Below are positions 1 through 7,880 of a stretch of 56,588 nucleotides of DNA, one piece after another. Location of the stretch: NCBI GenBank assembly GCA_021156325.1, contig JAJNDI010000018.1:1-56588 (forward strand), written 5' to 3'. The number at the start of each line of letters is the position of its first letter. Position 1 is the first letter of the stretch. This DNA comes from Gammaproteobacteria bacterium (GTDB taxonomy: Bacteria; Pseudomonadota; Gammaproteobacteria; JAJFKG01). The position numbers were made by a program, and so were the translations under genes. The notes beneath the pieces are model-generated. The model saw only the letters and a list, made by a program, of their open reading frames with translations. It did not search any database and was not told the DNA's origin.

Positions 1-1750
1 CCGGGGTGACTTCCACCAATTCATCATCTTCAATAAATTCCAAAGCCTGTTCCAGCGTGAATTTAATGGGCGGGGTGAGAATAATGTTTTCATCCGATCC
101 AGACGCCCGAATGTTCGTTAGCTGTTTACCTTTAATAACATTAACCACCAAATCATTATCTCGTGAATGAATGCCAACGATCATACCTTCATAAACTTCG
201 GTTTGCGGATCGATGCATAAACGCCCGCGTTCCTGCAGATTCCACAATGAATAGGCGGTGGCTTTTCCCGGGACATTCGCAATGAGTACGCCATTTTTAC
301 GCGGTGCTACTTTGCCTGGTTTTGTCGGTGCATAATGAACAAACACATGGTGCAATAACCCCGTGCCTGAAGTTATGGTCATAAATTCTGTGTGAAAGCC
401 TATTAAACCCCGTGTCGGAATAATGAAATCCAACCGCACCCGGCCTTTGCCATCGGGCACCATATTTTTTAATTCCGCTTTGCGTTCACTTAAGCGTTCA
501 ATAATAGTGCCTTGATGACGGTCTTCAATATCCACAGTCAATTCTTCATAGGGCTCTTGCTGCACGCCGTCGACTTCTTTCATGATCACTTCGGCGCGTG
601 ATACCGCCAATTCATATCCTTCGCGCCTCATGGTTTCAATCAAGATCCCTAAGTGCAATTCCCCGCGTCCAGAAACTTGAAATTTATCGGGATCGTTATC
701 AGATTTTACTCGAAGCGCGACATTGCGGATCAATTCCCGCTGCAGGCGTTCATCCAGTTGACGGCTTGTTAAATATTTTCCTTCGCGTCCTGCAAAAGGA
801 GATTTGTTTACCATGAAAGTCATATTGACAGTCGGTTCGTCCACCGACAGTGGCGGCAGTGCCGTGACCTCTTCAGGTGAACAGAGTGTGTCTGAAATTT
901 CGATGGGTTCAATGCCTGTGATGGCGATAATATCGCCTGCGTCAGCATCTTCTACCGATAATCGCTCTAATCCGAGATAACCAAAGACTTGGCCAATTTT
1001 CCCGTTACGGGTTTTACCGGTTTTGGTGATGAGCGTGATTGAATCACCGGGTTTCACATGACCGCGCTTGATACGGCCTATTCCGATAGGGCCTAAATAA
1101 GAGGAATAATCGAGCGATGAAATCTGCATTTGAAAGGGAGCATTCAAATCGACATCGGGGGCAGGGACTTTATCGATAATCGTTTGAAAAACAGCATCCA
1201 TGTTAGTGCCAGGGTGTGCGGGATCCAGGCAGGCATACCCTAACAAGGCAGAAGTATAAATAATAGGGAAATCCAATTGTGCATCCGTAGCACCAAGATT
1301 GTCGAAGAGATCAAATACTTGATCGACCACCCAATCAGGTCTTGCGCCCGGTCTGTCAACTTTATTGACGACTAGAATGGGATGCAGTCCTTGTGCAAAG
1401 GCTTTTTGCGTAACAAAGCGGGTTTGCGGCATGGGGCCGTCCACGGCATCAACGAGCAGCAAGACGGAATCAACCATTGATAAAATCCGCTCGACTTCAC
1501 CGCCAAAATCGGCATGCCCTGGGGTGTCGACGATATTAATGCGGTAATCTTTCCAGCGAATAGCGGTGTTTTTGGAAAGGATCGTTATGCCGCGCTCGCG
1601 TTCCAGTTCATTGCTGTCCATGACCCGCTCAGTCAGGTTAGCGCGGCTGTCGAGCGTGCCGGATTGGCGCAAGAGTTTGTCAACCAGGGTGGTTTTCCCA
1701 TGATCAACGTGGGCGATAATGGCAATATTACGTAATTTTATAGTACTCAC
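1..1750 (-). CDS. typA: Ribosome-associated GTPase TypA/BipA (C-terminus cut by window edge)
   Basis: Translational GTPase of the EF-G family that binds the 70S ribosome and affects 50S assembly and stress adaptation. The protein begins [20 protein letters not shown] and carries the P-loop HVDHGKTT, the G2 region RERGIT, the G3 motif [11 protein letters not shown] and the G4 motif NKVD, followed by the beta-barrel, EF-G-like and BipA-specific C-terminal regions. I chose the GTG start at 1750 because GAGGAA lies about 8 nt upstream and the conserved N-terminus begins there. About 583 residues are present. The family is usually just over 600, so only the last 20-30 residues are missing beyond the edge. 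It is transcribed leftward out of the window. Identity is certain from motifs. Confidence 0.97.
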   Translation of the reverse strand, partial: MSTIKLRNIAIIAHVDHGKTTLVDKLLRQSGTLDSRANLTERVMDSNELERERGITILSKNTAIRWKDYRINIVDTPGHADFGGEVERILSMVDSVLLLVDAVDGPMPQTRFVTQKAFAQGLHPILVVNKVDRPGARPDWVVDQVFDLFDNLGATDAQLDFPIIYTSALLGYACLDPAHPGTNMDAVFQTIIDKVPAPDVDLNAPFQMQISSLDYSSYLGPIGIGRIKRGHVKPGDSITLITKTGKTRNGKIGQVFGYLGLERLSVEDADAGDIIAITGIEPIEISDTLCSPEEVTALPPLSVDEPTVNMTFMVNKSPFAGREGKYLTSRQLDERLQRELIRNVALRVKSDNDPDKFQVSGRGELHLGILIETMRREGYELAVSRAEVIMKEVDGVQQEPYEELTVDIEDRHQGTIIERLSERKAELKNMVPDGKGRVRLDFIIPTRGLIGFHTEFMTITSGTGLLHHVFVHYAPTKPGKVAPRKNGVLIANVPGKATAYSLWNLQERGRLCIDPQTEVYEGMIVGIHSRDNDLVVNVIKGKQLTNIRASGSDENIILTPPIKFTLEQALEFIEDDELVEVTP

Positions 1751-1843
1751 AGAGATTCCTCTTTCCAAAGCGAATAAAGCAAAGCATTATAGCGTTGTTT
1801 GGGGGGGTTGTCTCATGTTTGATTTCCCTAGCTAAAGTTTTTA

Positions 1844-1860
1844 CCCCCTTTGAAAAGGGG
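1844..1860. repeat. Solo first hairpin of the CCCCTTTGAAAAGGGG repeat family
   Basis: CCCC-TTTGAAAA-GGGG palindrome upstream of typA. It matches the first hairpin of the double-hairpin repeats near 16.3, 24.9, 26.0, 33.2 and 44.1 kb. The second hairpin and the GGGGATTTTA end are absent here. Confidence 0.6.
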
Positions 1861-1878
1861 TTGTTGCATAAATACATA

Positions 1879-1978
1879 GATCCCGGACAACTCCGAAGCC
1901 TCGCCTCGGAATTTCCGGGATGACGTAGTACCCGAGAAGTTCGTCATCCCAGAAACGCCGTAGGCGTTGTCCGGGATC
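1879..1978. repeat. Palindromic ATCCCGGA repeat, composite copy
   Basis: The element is bounded by inverted ends GATCCCGGACAAC and GTTGTCCGGGATC. Inside are two smaller hairpins, one around TCCGAAGCCTCGCCTCGGA and one around ACGCCGTAGGCGT. A simpler copy of the same family lies at 39844-39887. It fills the typA/unknown-gene intergenic stretch (1751-2077), in which I see no gene. It is probably a non-autonomous palindromic element. Confidence 0.75.
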
Positions 1979-2077
1979 CATTCTTCTCTTATTTACAAGA
2001 ACAAACAAACACTTAAGCAATTCTATACAGTCGTTGACTATACTTAGTGGTATAGCCCCATTATTTTGAGAGCAGCG

Positions 2078-2659
2078 ATGAAAGACTTTCTCTTACAGTC
2101 CACCAGCATGGCGCAATGGCACGCTGTGTTAAATGAGGCGCAAGCTTCACGCATCATGAATTTGGCCCCCGATCTCGAAAATTATTTAGTATTTTTACTG
2201 ATGCGATTTACCTCTGAAATTGCACTGGCTGAGAAAAGGGTTGCGCTTGATTTTCTGGAGAGCGTAGAAAGTACCGGGCTTAAGCATGATGAAAAATTAC
2301 AACAGGTTGGCGATACGTGTTTATTATTGTCGGGGCTTTTTCCGGGAATAGCTGAAAGACGCTGGGTGAAAGTAAGTTACTTTGTAGACGTGGGACAATC
2401 TGCTTACGGCGTTTTAGCACAAAGAAAGCAATCTTCGGAAAGGGATTTATTTACTGAATTGTGCAATGGTTTCGTTGCCATGATGGATGTTTTGCAAGCA
2501 ACACGCAATGTTGCGCTTGAGCAATCGATCGCGCCTCAAAAAACATTAACCGATATTGAACTATGGAACGATACCCGCAGCCAAAGCGCCTATGAACGCT
2601 TGGCGGCAGGTAGAACAATGCCCTTGGCTCAAGGTTGCCTCAGTGATAAAAAGCATTAG
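2078..2659 (+). CDS. Conserved-looking hypothetical protein, helical, about 193 aa
   Basis: I do not recognise a named domain. The translation starts MKDFLLQSTSMAQWHAVLNE and is predominantly alpha-helical, with no signal peptide or membrane segment, so a cytosolic protein is likely. A TTG 12 nt upstream would also be in frame, but ATG 2078 is preferred, preceded by GAGAGCAG. Its style (short, Trp/Leu-rich, soluble) resembles small conserved unknowns of Legionella and Coxiella, but this is an impression only. The stop codon is 12 nt from the stop of the convergent island gene that follows, so it marks the left border of the accessory region. Confidence 0.75.
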   Translation: MKDFLLQSTSMAQWHAVLNEAQASRIMNLAPDLENYLVFLLMRFTSEIALAEKRVALDFLESVESTGLKHDEKLQQVGDTCLLLSGLFPGIAERRWVKVSYFVDVGQSAYGVLAQRKQSSERDLFTELCNGFVAMMDVLQATRNVALEQSIAPQKTLTDIELWNDTRSQSAYERLAAGRTMPLAQGCLSDKKH

Positions 2660-2671
2660 AGTTATTGCTCT

Positions 2672-4486
2672 CTACGTATTGATGAAGCCCCATTCATTAT
2701 CCTCTACATCATCATCTGGTTTCCAATGTGGGGAATTGTTTGCAGCAGGAGTGAACTGTCCAAACAAAGTAGCCAAACTGTTAAGACAACCAGCGGATTG
2801 CTCATCGCCGTTTTTTTCGGTGGTTTCGTTTGCTTGGCTAGCTTCCATAGGTTTAATATGCTTTTGATAAACCTCAGCGCTACCTTTGTTCATCCATTCC
2901 CCGATTTCTTCCCATATAGCTTCGTTGCTTCCTTCAGGGGTAGGAAAACACTTTTTGATGAGCCAATTATCAAATCGGCGAATAGCGAGAAAGTTAATAG
3001 GGTATGCACTTCCCAGGGAGATCAAGCTATTCATTACCATGCTTATATCACAGGGAATAGCAGAACTTAACATATGCATCGCACTTAAAGTGGAAAGCAA
3101 ACCCAATCCAGACTCCGGCAGCATACGGAATATTTCAGCCTTGCTGAGGGGAACATAACTTAATTCTTCTGATGTACTATCGGAAAAAGAAGCACGTGCT
3201 CTTACACATAAGTAAACCATGCTATGAATTATCGCATGAGAGATGTCCCAGGCCGCTGGGCCTAGCAAAAATGCCCGGCTTACGCAGGAGGCTATTGCCG
3301 AAAACCATTCTGCTTCTGCAGGAATTGCATAAGAGAAAATATGATTATAATTGAAAGCAGGGAAGAAGAACCCGTTATAACTTAAAGCAAATACAGAGCC
3401 TACTGTAAATATTCGAGCGCAAGCAATAGCGAGGTCAATAACCGCATTATCTTGAACATCGTGATAAAGCCCTTTTACCAGGTTTTTTTTAAGATTGTCG
3501 GAGAGTTTTGCCCCTTTTTCCTCTAGTCTCTCGATTAATCCGTTTAATTTTTCCTTCTTGAATTCATGGATCCAGGCAGCTTTGTAATTGCCGAAAAAGG
3601 CGTCCAGAAAGTTGTTGAGAGTGCCGGCGGTGTAAATGGAGATCAGGAGCCCTGTAGAAAATACTTGCGATATGGTAAAAGCTGCACCAACCGCGCCCAG
3701 ACTAATACCGGTGACATAATCAATCCCCTTTTTAAGAGCCTGAGTTGAATCACGAGCCATTAGAGCGAGAACGTAAAAAGCACCTCCTGTCATCGAGGCA
3801 ATAGTGCCCGTTGTAATATAAGCTATGGCAACTTTACCCTTGGATAACTTCTGAGGATAGTTGCATAAAGTATCTTTAAAGTCAGTCATTCCGGTCGGAA
3901 TATCAAATACTGAAAAAGGGCCTTGAGGTAAGTTAGCCCATACGCTGCCGGTAATAGCAAACCCGATAAAAACCCAGTTGTTAAGGAATGTTCTGGCAGA
4001 TTCCGTTGTAAAGACAGCAAACATGGGAACGCTGGTAATACCTAAAAAGCCTGCTGCACCGTACTGAAAACCACTCCAAAAATGGTCTGCAACACAATGA
4101 CGTGAAAAGGAAGAAGCGCCGGCATTTTTTTTGGCAGGATCATCATTAACATTAACGAGTAACGGCTCTCGTTCACGATCACTAAGCTCGTCGGCGGCCA
4201 CTTCGACTAATGCTCCTTCCCCTTCTTCTACTTGCTCTGTGTCTGCTGCCTTTTTAGGTTTACTTTTATAATGAAGTATGGCATGGCCTAAAACCAGCAC
4301 ACCTGATACCACAAAGCAGGGCCAGATACAGTATGAATCCGGACCAAAACCGCTACTGTCGCTGTCATCAGGATAAAAGGGCGATGGGCTGGGTGATGGT
4401 TCAGTGTCGTTAGTATCTTCAGTAGTTGGCGTTGGTGATGGCGTTGACGAGGGTATAGGATTTAAAGACGGTGTTGGGGCCGGCAC
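2672..4486 (-). CDS. 3' fragment of split giant membrane protein (copy B): Pro-rich linker plus multi-pass domain
   Basis: This frame holds the C-terminal half of the copy-B large membrane protein. It has a Pro-rich stretch (APTPSLNPIPSSTPSPTP), a first hydrophobic segment (CIWPCFVVSGVLVLGHAIL), an acidic charged linker ending in EREPLL, then about 6-8 further membrane segments and a hydrophilic C-tail. The architecture matches the C-terminal half of the intact 1411-residue paralogue at 7881-12116. The only nearby initiation codon is a GTG inside the Pro-rich repeat with no convincing ribosome binding site, so this is probably not an independent gene. A 16-bp tandem duplication at 4517-4548 puts it out of frame with the upstream half; removing one unit gives a single protein of about 1100 residues. 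It could be a recent pseudogene or a slippage-switchable gene. Confidence 0.7.
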   Translation of the reverse strand: MPAPTPSLNPIPSSTPSPTPTTEDTNDTEPSPSPSPFYPDDSDSSGFGPDSYCIWPCFVVSGVLVLGHAILHYKSKPKKAADTEQVEEGEGALVEVAADELSDREREPLLVNVNDDPAKKNAGASSFSRHCVADHFWSGFQYGAAGFLGITSVPMFAVFTTESARTFLNNWVFIGFAITGSVWANLPQGPFSVFDIPTGMTDFKDTLCNYPQKLSKGKVAIAYITTGTIASMTGGAFYVLALMARDSTQALKKGIDYVTGISLGAVGAAFTISQVFSTGLLISIYTAGTLNNFLDAFFGNYKAAWIHEFKKEKLNGLIERLEEKGAKLSDNLKKNLVKGLYHDVQDNAVIDLAIACARIFTVGSVFALSYNGFFFPAFNYNHIFSYAIPAEAEWFSAIASCVSRAFLLGPAAWDISHAIIHSMVYLCVRARASFSDSTSEELSYVPLSKAEIFRMLPESGLGLLSTLSAMHMLSSAIPCDISMVMNSLISLGSAYPINFLAIRRFDNWLIKKCFPTPEGSNEAIWEEIGEWMNKGSAEVYQKHIKPMEASQANETTEKNGDEQSAGCLNSLATLFGQFTPAANNSPHWKPDDDVEDNEWGFINT

Positions 4487-5987
4487 CGGTGATGGCGTTG
4501 ACGAGGGTATAGGATTTAAAGACGGTGTTGGGTAAAGACGGTGTTGGCGCTGGTGAGGGTGACGGTATGGGGGTTATGGGATTAATGGGTGTGAAAGTAA
4601 CATTTTCATTAAAGCCGAGATCGAGCGTAATAGTAGAAGAAACTATATTATATCCCTCGTTATTACACACTTCACGATGTGCTTCATAATCCTCTTCGCG
4701 TTTTTGATTAAGGGGCCCTTGTGCACAACCACCGTCATTGAACTTACCGGTTTCTGTTCTTACTCCAAAGTTAGCGGTGGTTTTTTCAGCGGCTTGACAC
4801 CAATCAAGCCCTTCAGCACTTGCTCGAAAATATTTGGCTGAAGTTGCCATTGAAACCTTTGCATTCACCGCTTCTCCATGAAAAGTGATAGTATCATTTT
4901 CAGTATCAGTCGTGGCATAAAAGAAAAGATTGTCGCTTTCAAAGTTTTCGATAGTGGAATCTTGCAGACTTATCACAACGTTAGCAGGATTGGAGTTAGT
5001 AGAATGGATCTTTAAATTTTTAATATTCACATTCTTGAGAATAATGATATCTCCATCGGTATTAAGTTCAACATTCTCGCCTTCAAGACCGCAGAGATTG
5101 ATACCTTTTGACGGAGATAAGGGCACCGAAGTTAAATCCGCATAAAGCCCCTCGGATGCATCACTATTAACTACTTGCCAGGGCGTAAAGTAAGTACAAT
5201 TAAGAACACGGGTAGCAGAAACGTTTGAGCCAGTGATGACGGTATTGACTTCCGAACTTAAGAATTGTGCATTAGACAGATCACTGCCTGCGGGGAAAAC
5301 GAAGCCTGAGAAACCAGTGCTGGTATCTGGGGTTGTACTAAATATTACTCCTGATATAACTGTTCCCGGCATAATAATGGGTCGGCCATTTATTTGCTTA
5401 TTATAAAGCGGATAACACGTAGCGGAGGCCCCTTGCTCAATGATCGTACCCTCATCACCAATAACAGTGACGGTACTATTAACACCATTTAAATCTTCAC
5501 CAAACTTGATCGGATTTGCAGGATCTTCCAATAGATCATTTTGTTGCTTGAGTGACAAGCTGCCTGTTGTGTAAGTTAAGACATTTCCATATGCTTCTTG
5601 GAAACCGCCGTTCATTGCCATTTGGCAAGGAGCTGATGATTGTGTCCCATATTCAATATGAGTGTAATCCTGTCTGCTCAAAGAGTTCCTCATTCTGCTG
5701 CGAAGGTTGCGTCCAGCTATATTTTCCCTACTTTCTTCTGCTGATCGTGATAGAACGCCCAGCATGGGCGCCAGCAAAGTGATAAAAAAGGTTAAACCGA
5801 AAACTACCACTATAAAAGTCAGCATAATGACAAGAGCTTGAGAAGATGAAAATGGATATGACGATTCTGCAGGAGCAGGTGAAGAAGGTTCTTGCCCAAA
5901 CAGCTGTGCTATTTCTTGATACTCAGGATCCAAGGGGAGCTCGATGCGGGGATTGCGTCGTGATCGGATGGCGTTAGACTTAGGCAT
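4419..5987 (-). CDS. 5' fragment of split giant membrane protein (copy B): anchor plus extracytoplasmic domain
   Basis: The N-terminal half of the copy-B protein has a basic cytosolic start (MPKSNAIRSRRNPRIE) and one membrane anchor at about residues 50-77 (ALVIMLTFIVVVFGLTFF). A roughly 400-residue extracytoplasmic region follows with Cys residues and beta-rich sequence (ATCYPLYN, RVLNCTYF, GINLCGLEGENVEL). This aligns by eye with the same region of the 1411-residue paralogue ([30 protein letters not shown]). After the linker PSPSPAPTPSL the frame runs into non-homologous sequence and stops at 4419, caused by the 16-bp duplication at 4517-4548. The start ATG at 5987 has AGAGGA 6-7 nt upstream. 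It lies 64 nt after the upstream barrel gene, implying co-transcription. Function unknown. Confidence 0.75.
   Translation of the reverse strand: MPKSNAIRSRRNPRIELPLDPEYQEIAQLFGQEPSSPAPAESSYPFSSSQALVIMLTFIVVVFGLTFFITLLAPMLGVLSRSAEESRENIAGRNLRSRMRNSLSRQDYTHIEYGTQSSAPCQMAMNGGFQEAYGNVLTYTTGSLSLKQQNDLLEDPANPIKFGEDLNGVNSTVTVIGDEGTIIEQGASATCYPLYNKQINGRPIIMPGTVISGVIFSTTPDTSTGFSGFVFPAGSDLSNAQFLSSEVNTVITGSNVSATRVLNCTYFTPWQVVNSDASEGLYADLTSVPLSPSKGINLCGLEGENVELNTDGDIIILKNVNIKNLKIHSTNSNPANVVISLQDSTIENFESDNLFFYATTDTENDTITFHGEAVNAKVSMATSAKYFRASAEGLDWCQAAEKTTANFGVRTETGKFNDGGCAQGPLNQKREEDYEAHREVCNNEGYNIVSSTITLDLGFNENVTFTPINPITPIPSPSPAPTPSLPNTVFKSYTLVNAITGAGPNTVFKSYTLVNAITNANY
4434..4548 (-). repeat. 54-bp in-frame repeat followed by a 16-bp frame-breaking tandem duplication
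   Basis: Two copies of a 54-bp unit (starting GGTGATGGCGTTGACGAGG at 4434 and 4488 on the plus strand) encode an 18-residue Pro-rich repeat and keep frame. Next to them, 4517-4532 and 4533-4548 are a 16-bp direct repeat (TAAAGACGGTGTTGG plus G or C). Sixteen is not a multiple of three, so this duplication shifts the frame and separates the two halves of the copy-B membrane protein. Confidence 0.9.
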
Positions 5988-6051
5988 AATGATTCCTCTA
6001 TTTTTAATAATTAAAACGATACTTTATGATGGGACAAATGTTAACGTTTAA

Positions 6052-7482
6052 TTAAGACATAATCCTCGTATCAACAAATTGGCATTGCTCGGGATGGTTT
6101 GGTCTATTGCATCGATATAGCGTCCCAGAAGTGTTAATCCAGTTACTGCTTTTACCGGTTTTTGCACCACTATAATGGTTGGTCATATTTACAGTATGTG
6201 TTCCAAGGTCATTTATTTCGTATGTACATATTCCCGAACTTGGATTGCTTGTATCAAAGGTAGCGTAAACAAAGCTTGCATCACCTATGTATGGACTGGG
6301 TGCATTCGTTTGATACCACCCATCTGATGCACTATAGTTACCGGTGCCATCACCGGTGACGGTAGCAGGGCAGCTCATAAAACCGGGAACCACTGAGCCA
6401 TCAGCTACGGCTAAAACGGTAGACATTCTGACGGCAGGGGTTTTTGTCCACTCAATCAGGCTTTGTTGAGAACCGGTTTCACTTAAATCCGCATAAGTGG
6501 CTTGATGAGCGCCGCCGACTGTATCATCAAAAGCGACATTAAAGCGAAGTCCTGTGGTGTAATAATGCTGATGGGAAGTTAAATCGTTGGTAGCCTCTGT
6601 CAGGGCTTCAATTTCGGTAGGCATGCCTTTGATAGAAGGCGTTAACCAGCTTAATCCGGCGCTGTAGCCATGCTCGGTTTGGCGAAGCTCCGAACTTAAA
6701 GTTAACTTCAAGGTGGGGAATAAGCGTTGTTCCATTTTTGCATGACCCCCGAAGCCTTGTACATCTTGATCAGCATATTGCGTATCAAAACGAACAGTGT
6801 CGTAATCGAGACCGCCGCTTAAGCGGCTGTAAGGCCACAAGTGCGTTGCGAGATTAAGATGCGCGTTGCCGCTGTTAGCGCCAGCAATGCGGCGTTGTTC
6901 GAGATAATCCAGATTGTTGACGGAATCGTGAAGGGTTTCACTGGCGATATCTTTACTCGGAGAATGGGTATAATAACCGCCAAAGCCTAAGGATTGCAGA
7001 GTTTTGTTATTCAGCATATAAGCATAATCTGCACCCAGCGCATTTTGGCCGACCCACTGAGACACGGTATCGCTTGTAAAATCATTTCCTACAAAGTCAA
7101 AATCGAGTTTTTCATCCAGACGTTCGCCTGTCACTTTAATACGTTGATGATTGCTAACATTAACCCCATAGGTTGCATTCAAGCGAAAAATACGAGGCCC
7201 GCCGTTTAATTCCAGCGCAGCAGCATGTTGACTATCAAAAAGGTAGCTCGATACTTTAGCTTCGCCTACAAAACCTAAAACCGAATCGTGATATCCGCTT
7301 AAGCTAAACCCTTCCTGAGAGAAAATACTGTCACTATTGAGGGTGTTTAGGCTATTTTCATGTAGAAGGGTGAGAGGCGTTTTATCGGAATTTGTCTCGT
7401 TTGCAGCGGCATAAGAGAAGAAACTGATATTCATCAGAACGCAAAACATTATGCATTTGCCAATATTGCTTATCCTTGCCAT
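6052..7482 (-). CDS. Predicted outer-membrane beta-barrel protein (cassette copy B)
   Basis: It has a Sec signal peptide (MARISNIGKCIMFCVLMNIS... ending near FSYAAA). A long beta-rich body alternates aromatic/hydrophobic and polar residues (GPRIFRLNATYGVNV, QRIKVTGERLDEKLDF, LGADYAYMLNN). A C-terminal region contains CTYEIND and CQF cysteines. From memory it resembles the UPF0422 family of Coxiella/Legionella envelope proteins; this needs a search. I chose ATG 7482 over ATG 7500 because CAGGAA precedes it and the signal peptide then starts properly. It is highly similar to the barrel at 12184-13512 through residues ~60-360, but the C-terminal ~110 residues differ. It precedes the copy-B large membrane protein by 64 nt. 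Role inferred: surface or periplasm-facing partner of that protein. Confidence 0.8.
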   Translation of the reverse strand: MARISNIGKCIMFCVLMNISFFSYAAANETNSDKTPLTLLHENSLNTLNSDSIFSQEGFSLSGYHDSVLGFVGEAKVSSYLFDSQHAAALELNGGPRIFRLNATYGVNVSNHQRIKVTGERLDEKLDFDFVGNDFTSDTVSQWVGQNALGADYAYMLNNKTLQSLGFGGYYTHSPSKDIASETLHDSVNNLDYLEQRRIAGANSGNAHLNLATHLWPYSRLSGGLDYDTVRFDTQYADQDVQGFGGHAKMEQRLFPTLKLTLSSELRQTEHGYSAGLSWLTPSIKGMPTEIEALTEATNDLTSHQHYYTTGLRFNVAFDDTVGGAHQATYADLSETGSQQSLIEWTKTPAVRMSTVLAVADGSVVPGFMSCPATVTGDGTGNYSASDGWYQTNAPSPYIGDASFVYATFDTSNPSSGICTYEINDLGTHTVNMTNHYSGAKTGKSSNWINTSGTLYRCNRPNHPEQCQFVDTRIMS

Positions 7483-7560
7483 CGCATTTATTTCCTGCAT
7501 CTTTATTTAAGGTATCAATATCCATCAAAACATCCGGCCTTTTGATAGAAGACCAGCGAA

Positions 7561-7720
7561 GTCGTTTCTTCTGATCAATGAATCCTTTTGAAGAAGATGA
7601 CGGTGAAATGGGCAATAACGGCCTCGGATAAGGGGTTAATGTCCAATCGGTTACCTTATTTTATAGTGAGAATAAATGGCTATTCCAAGCCACGCTAACC
7701 GTTTGCTTCGGGTAAGAATA
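7561..7720 (-). repeat. Duplicated leader of the barrel genes, copy B
   Basis: About 160 bp upstream of the copy-B barrel gene are alignable with 13590-13747 upstream of copy A. Shared blocks include CCTTTTGAAGAAGATGACGG and TTGCTTCGGG. Together with a further stretch to 7880 in which I see no gene, this is the intergenic region between the two cassettes. It shows that the duplication included the promoter/leader. Confidence 0.8.
7660..7688 (-). promoter_or_regulatory. Candidate sigma-70 promoter of cassette B
   Basis: On the minus strand TTGGAA, 17 nt, TATAAA lies inside the duplicated leader. It predicts a 5' untranslated region of about 170 nt before the barrel start at 7482. The TATAAA is conserved in the copy-A leader; the -35 is less clear there. 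Confidence 0.45.
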
Positions 7721-7880
7721 TTAACAAAAGAGATTATAAGAGACAAGTCATCTCCTAACAAAAACAGTGAATAACATTCAACTGTAGCAGGATACCCACA
7801 ACCAAGCCGCTTATCAGCGGTTGGCTGCGGCCCTCCCCATACCTTCGCTACTGACTATCTCAGTTATACCAGGCATCAGT

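Noticed and set aside
598-1735. Three plus-strand open frames across 0.6-1.7 kb
   Set aside because: They lie antisense within typA, have no recognisable content and no ribosome binding sites.
6052-7482. Barrel proteins as inverse autotransporters (intimin type)
   Set aside because: The barrel is not followed by a long Ig-like passenger in the same chain and no LysM domain is visible; a two-gene arrangement with a separate membrane protein fits better.
7382-7615. 77-aa minus-strand frame overlapping the start of barrel B
   Set aside because: It runs through the duplicated leader and the signal-peptide region in another frame; the equivalent frame is not preserved in copy A.
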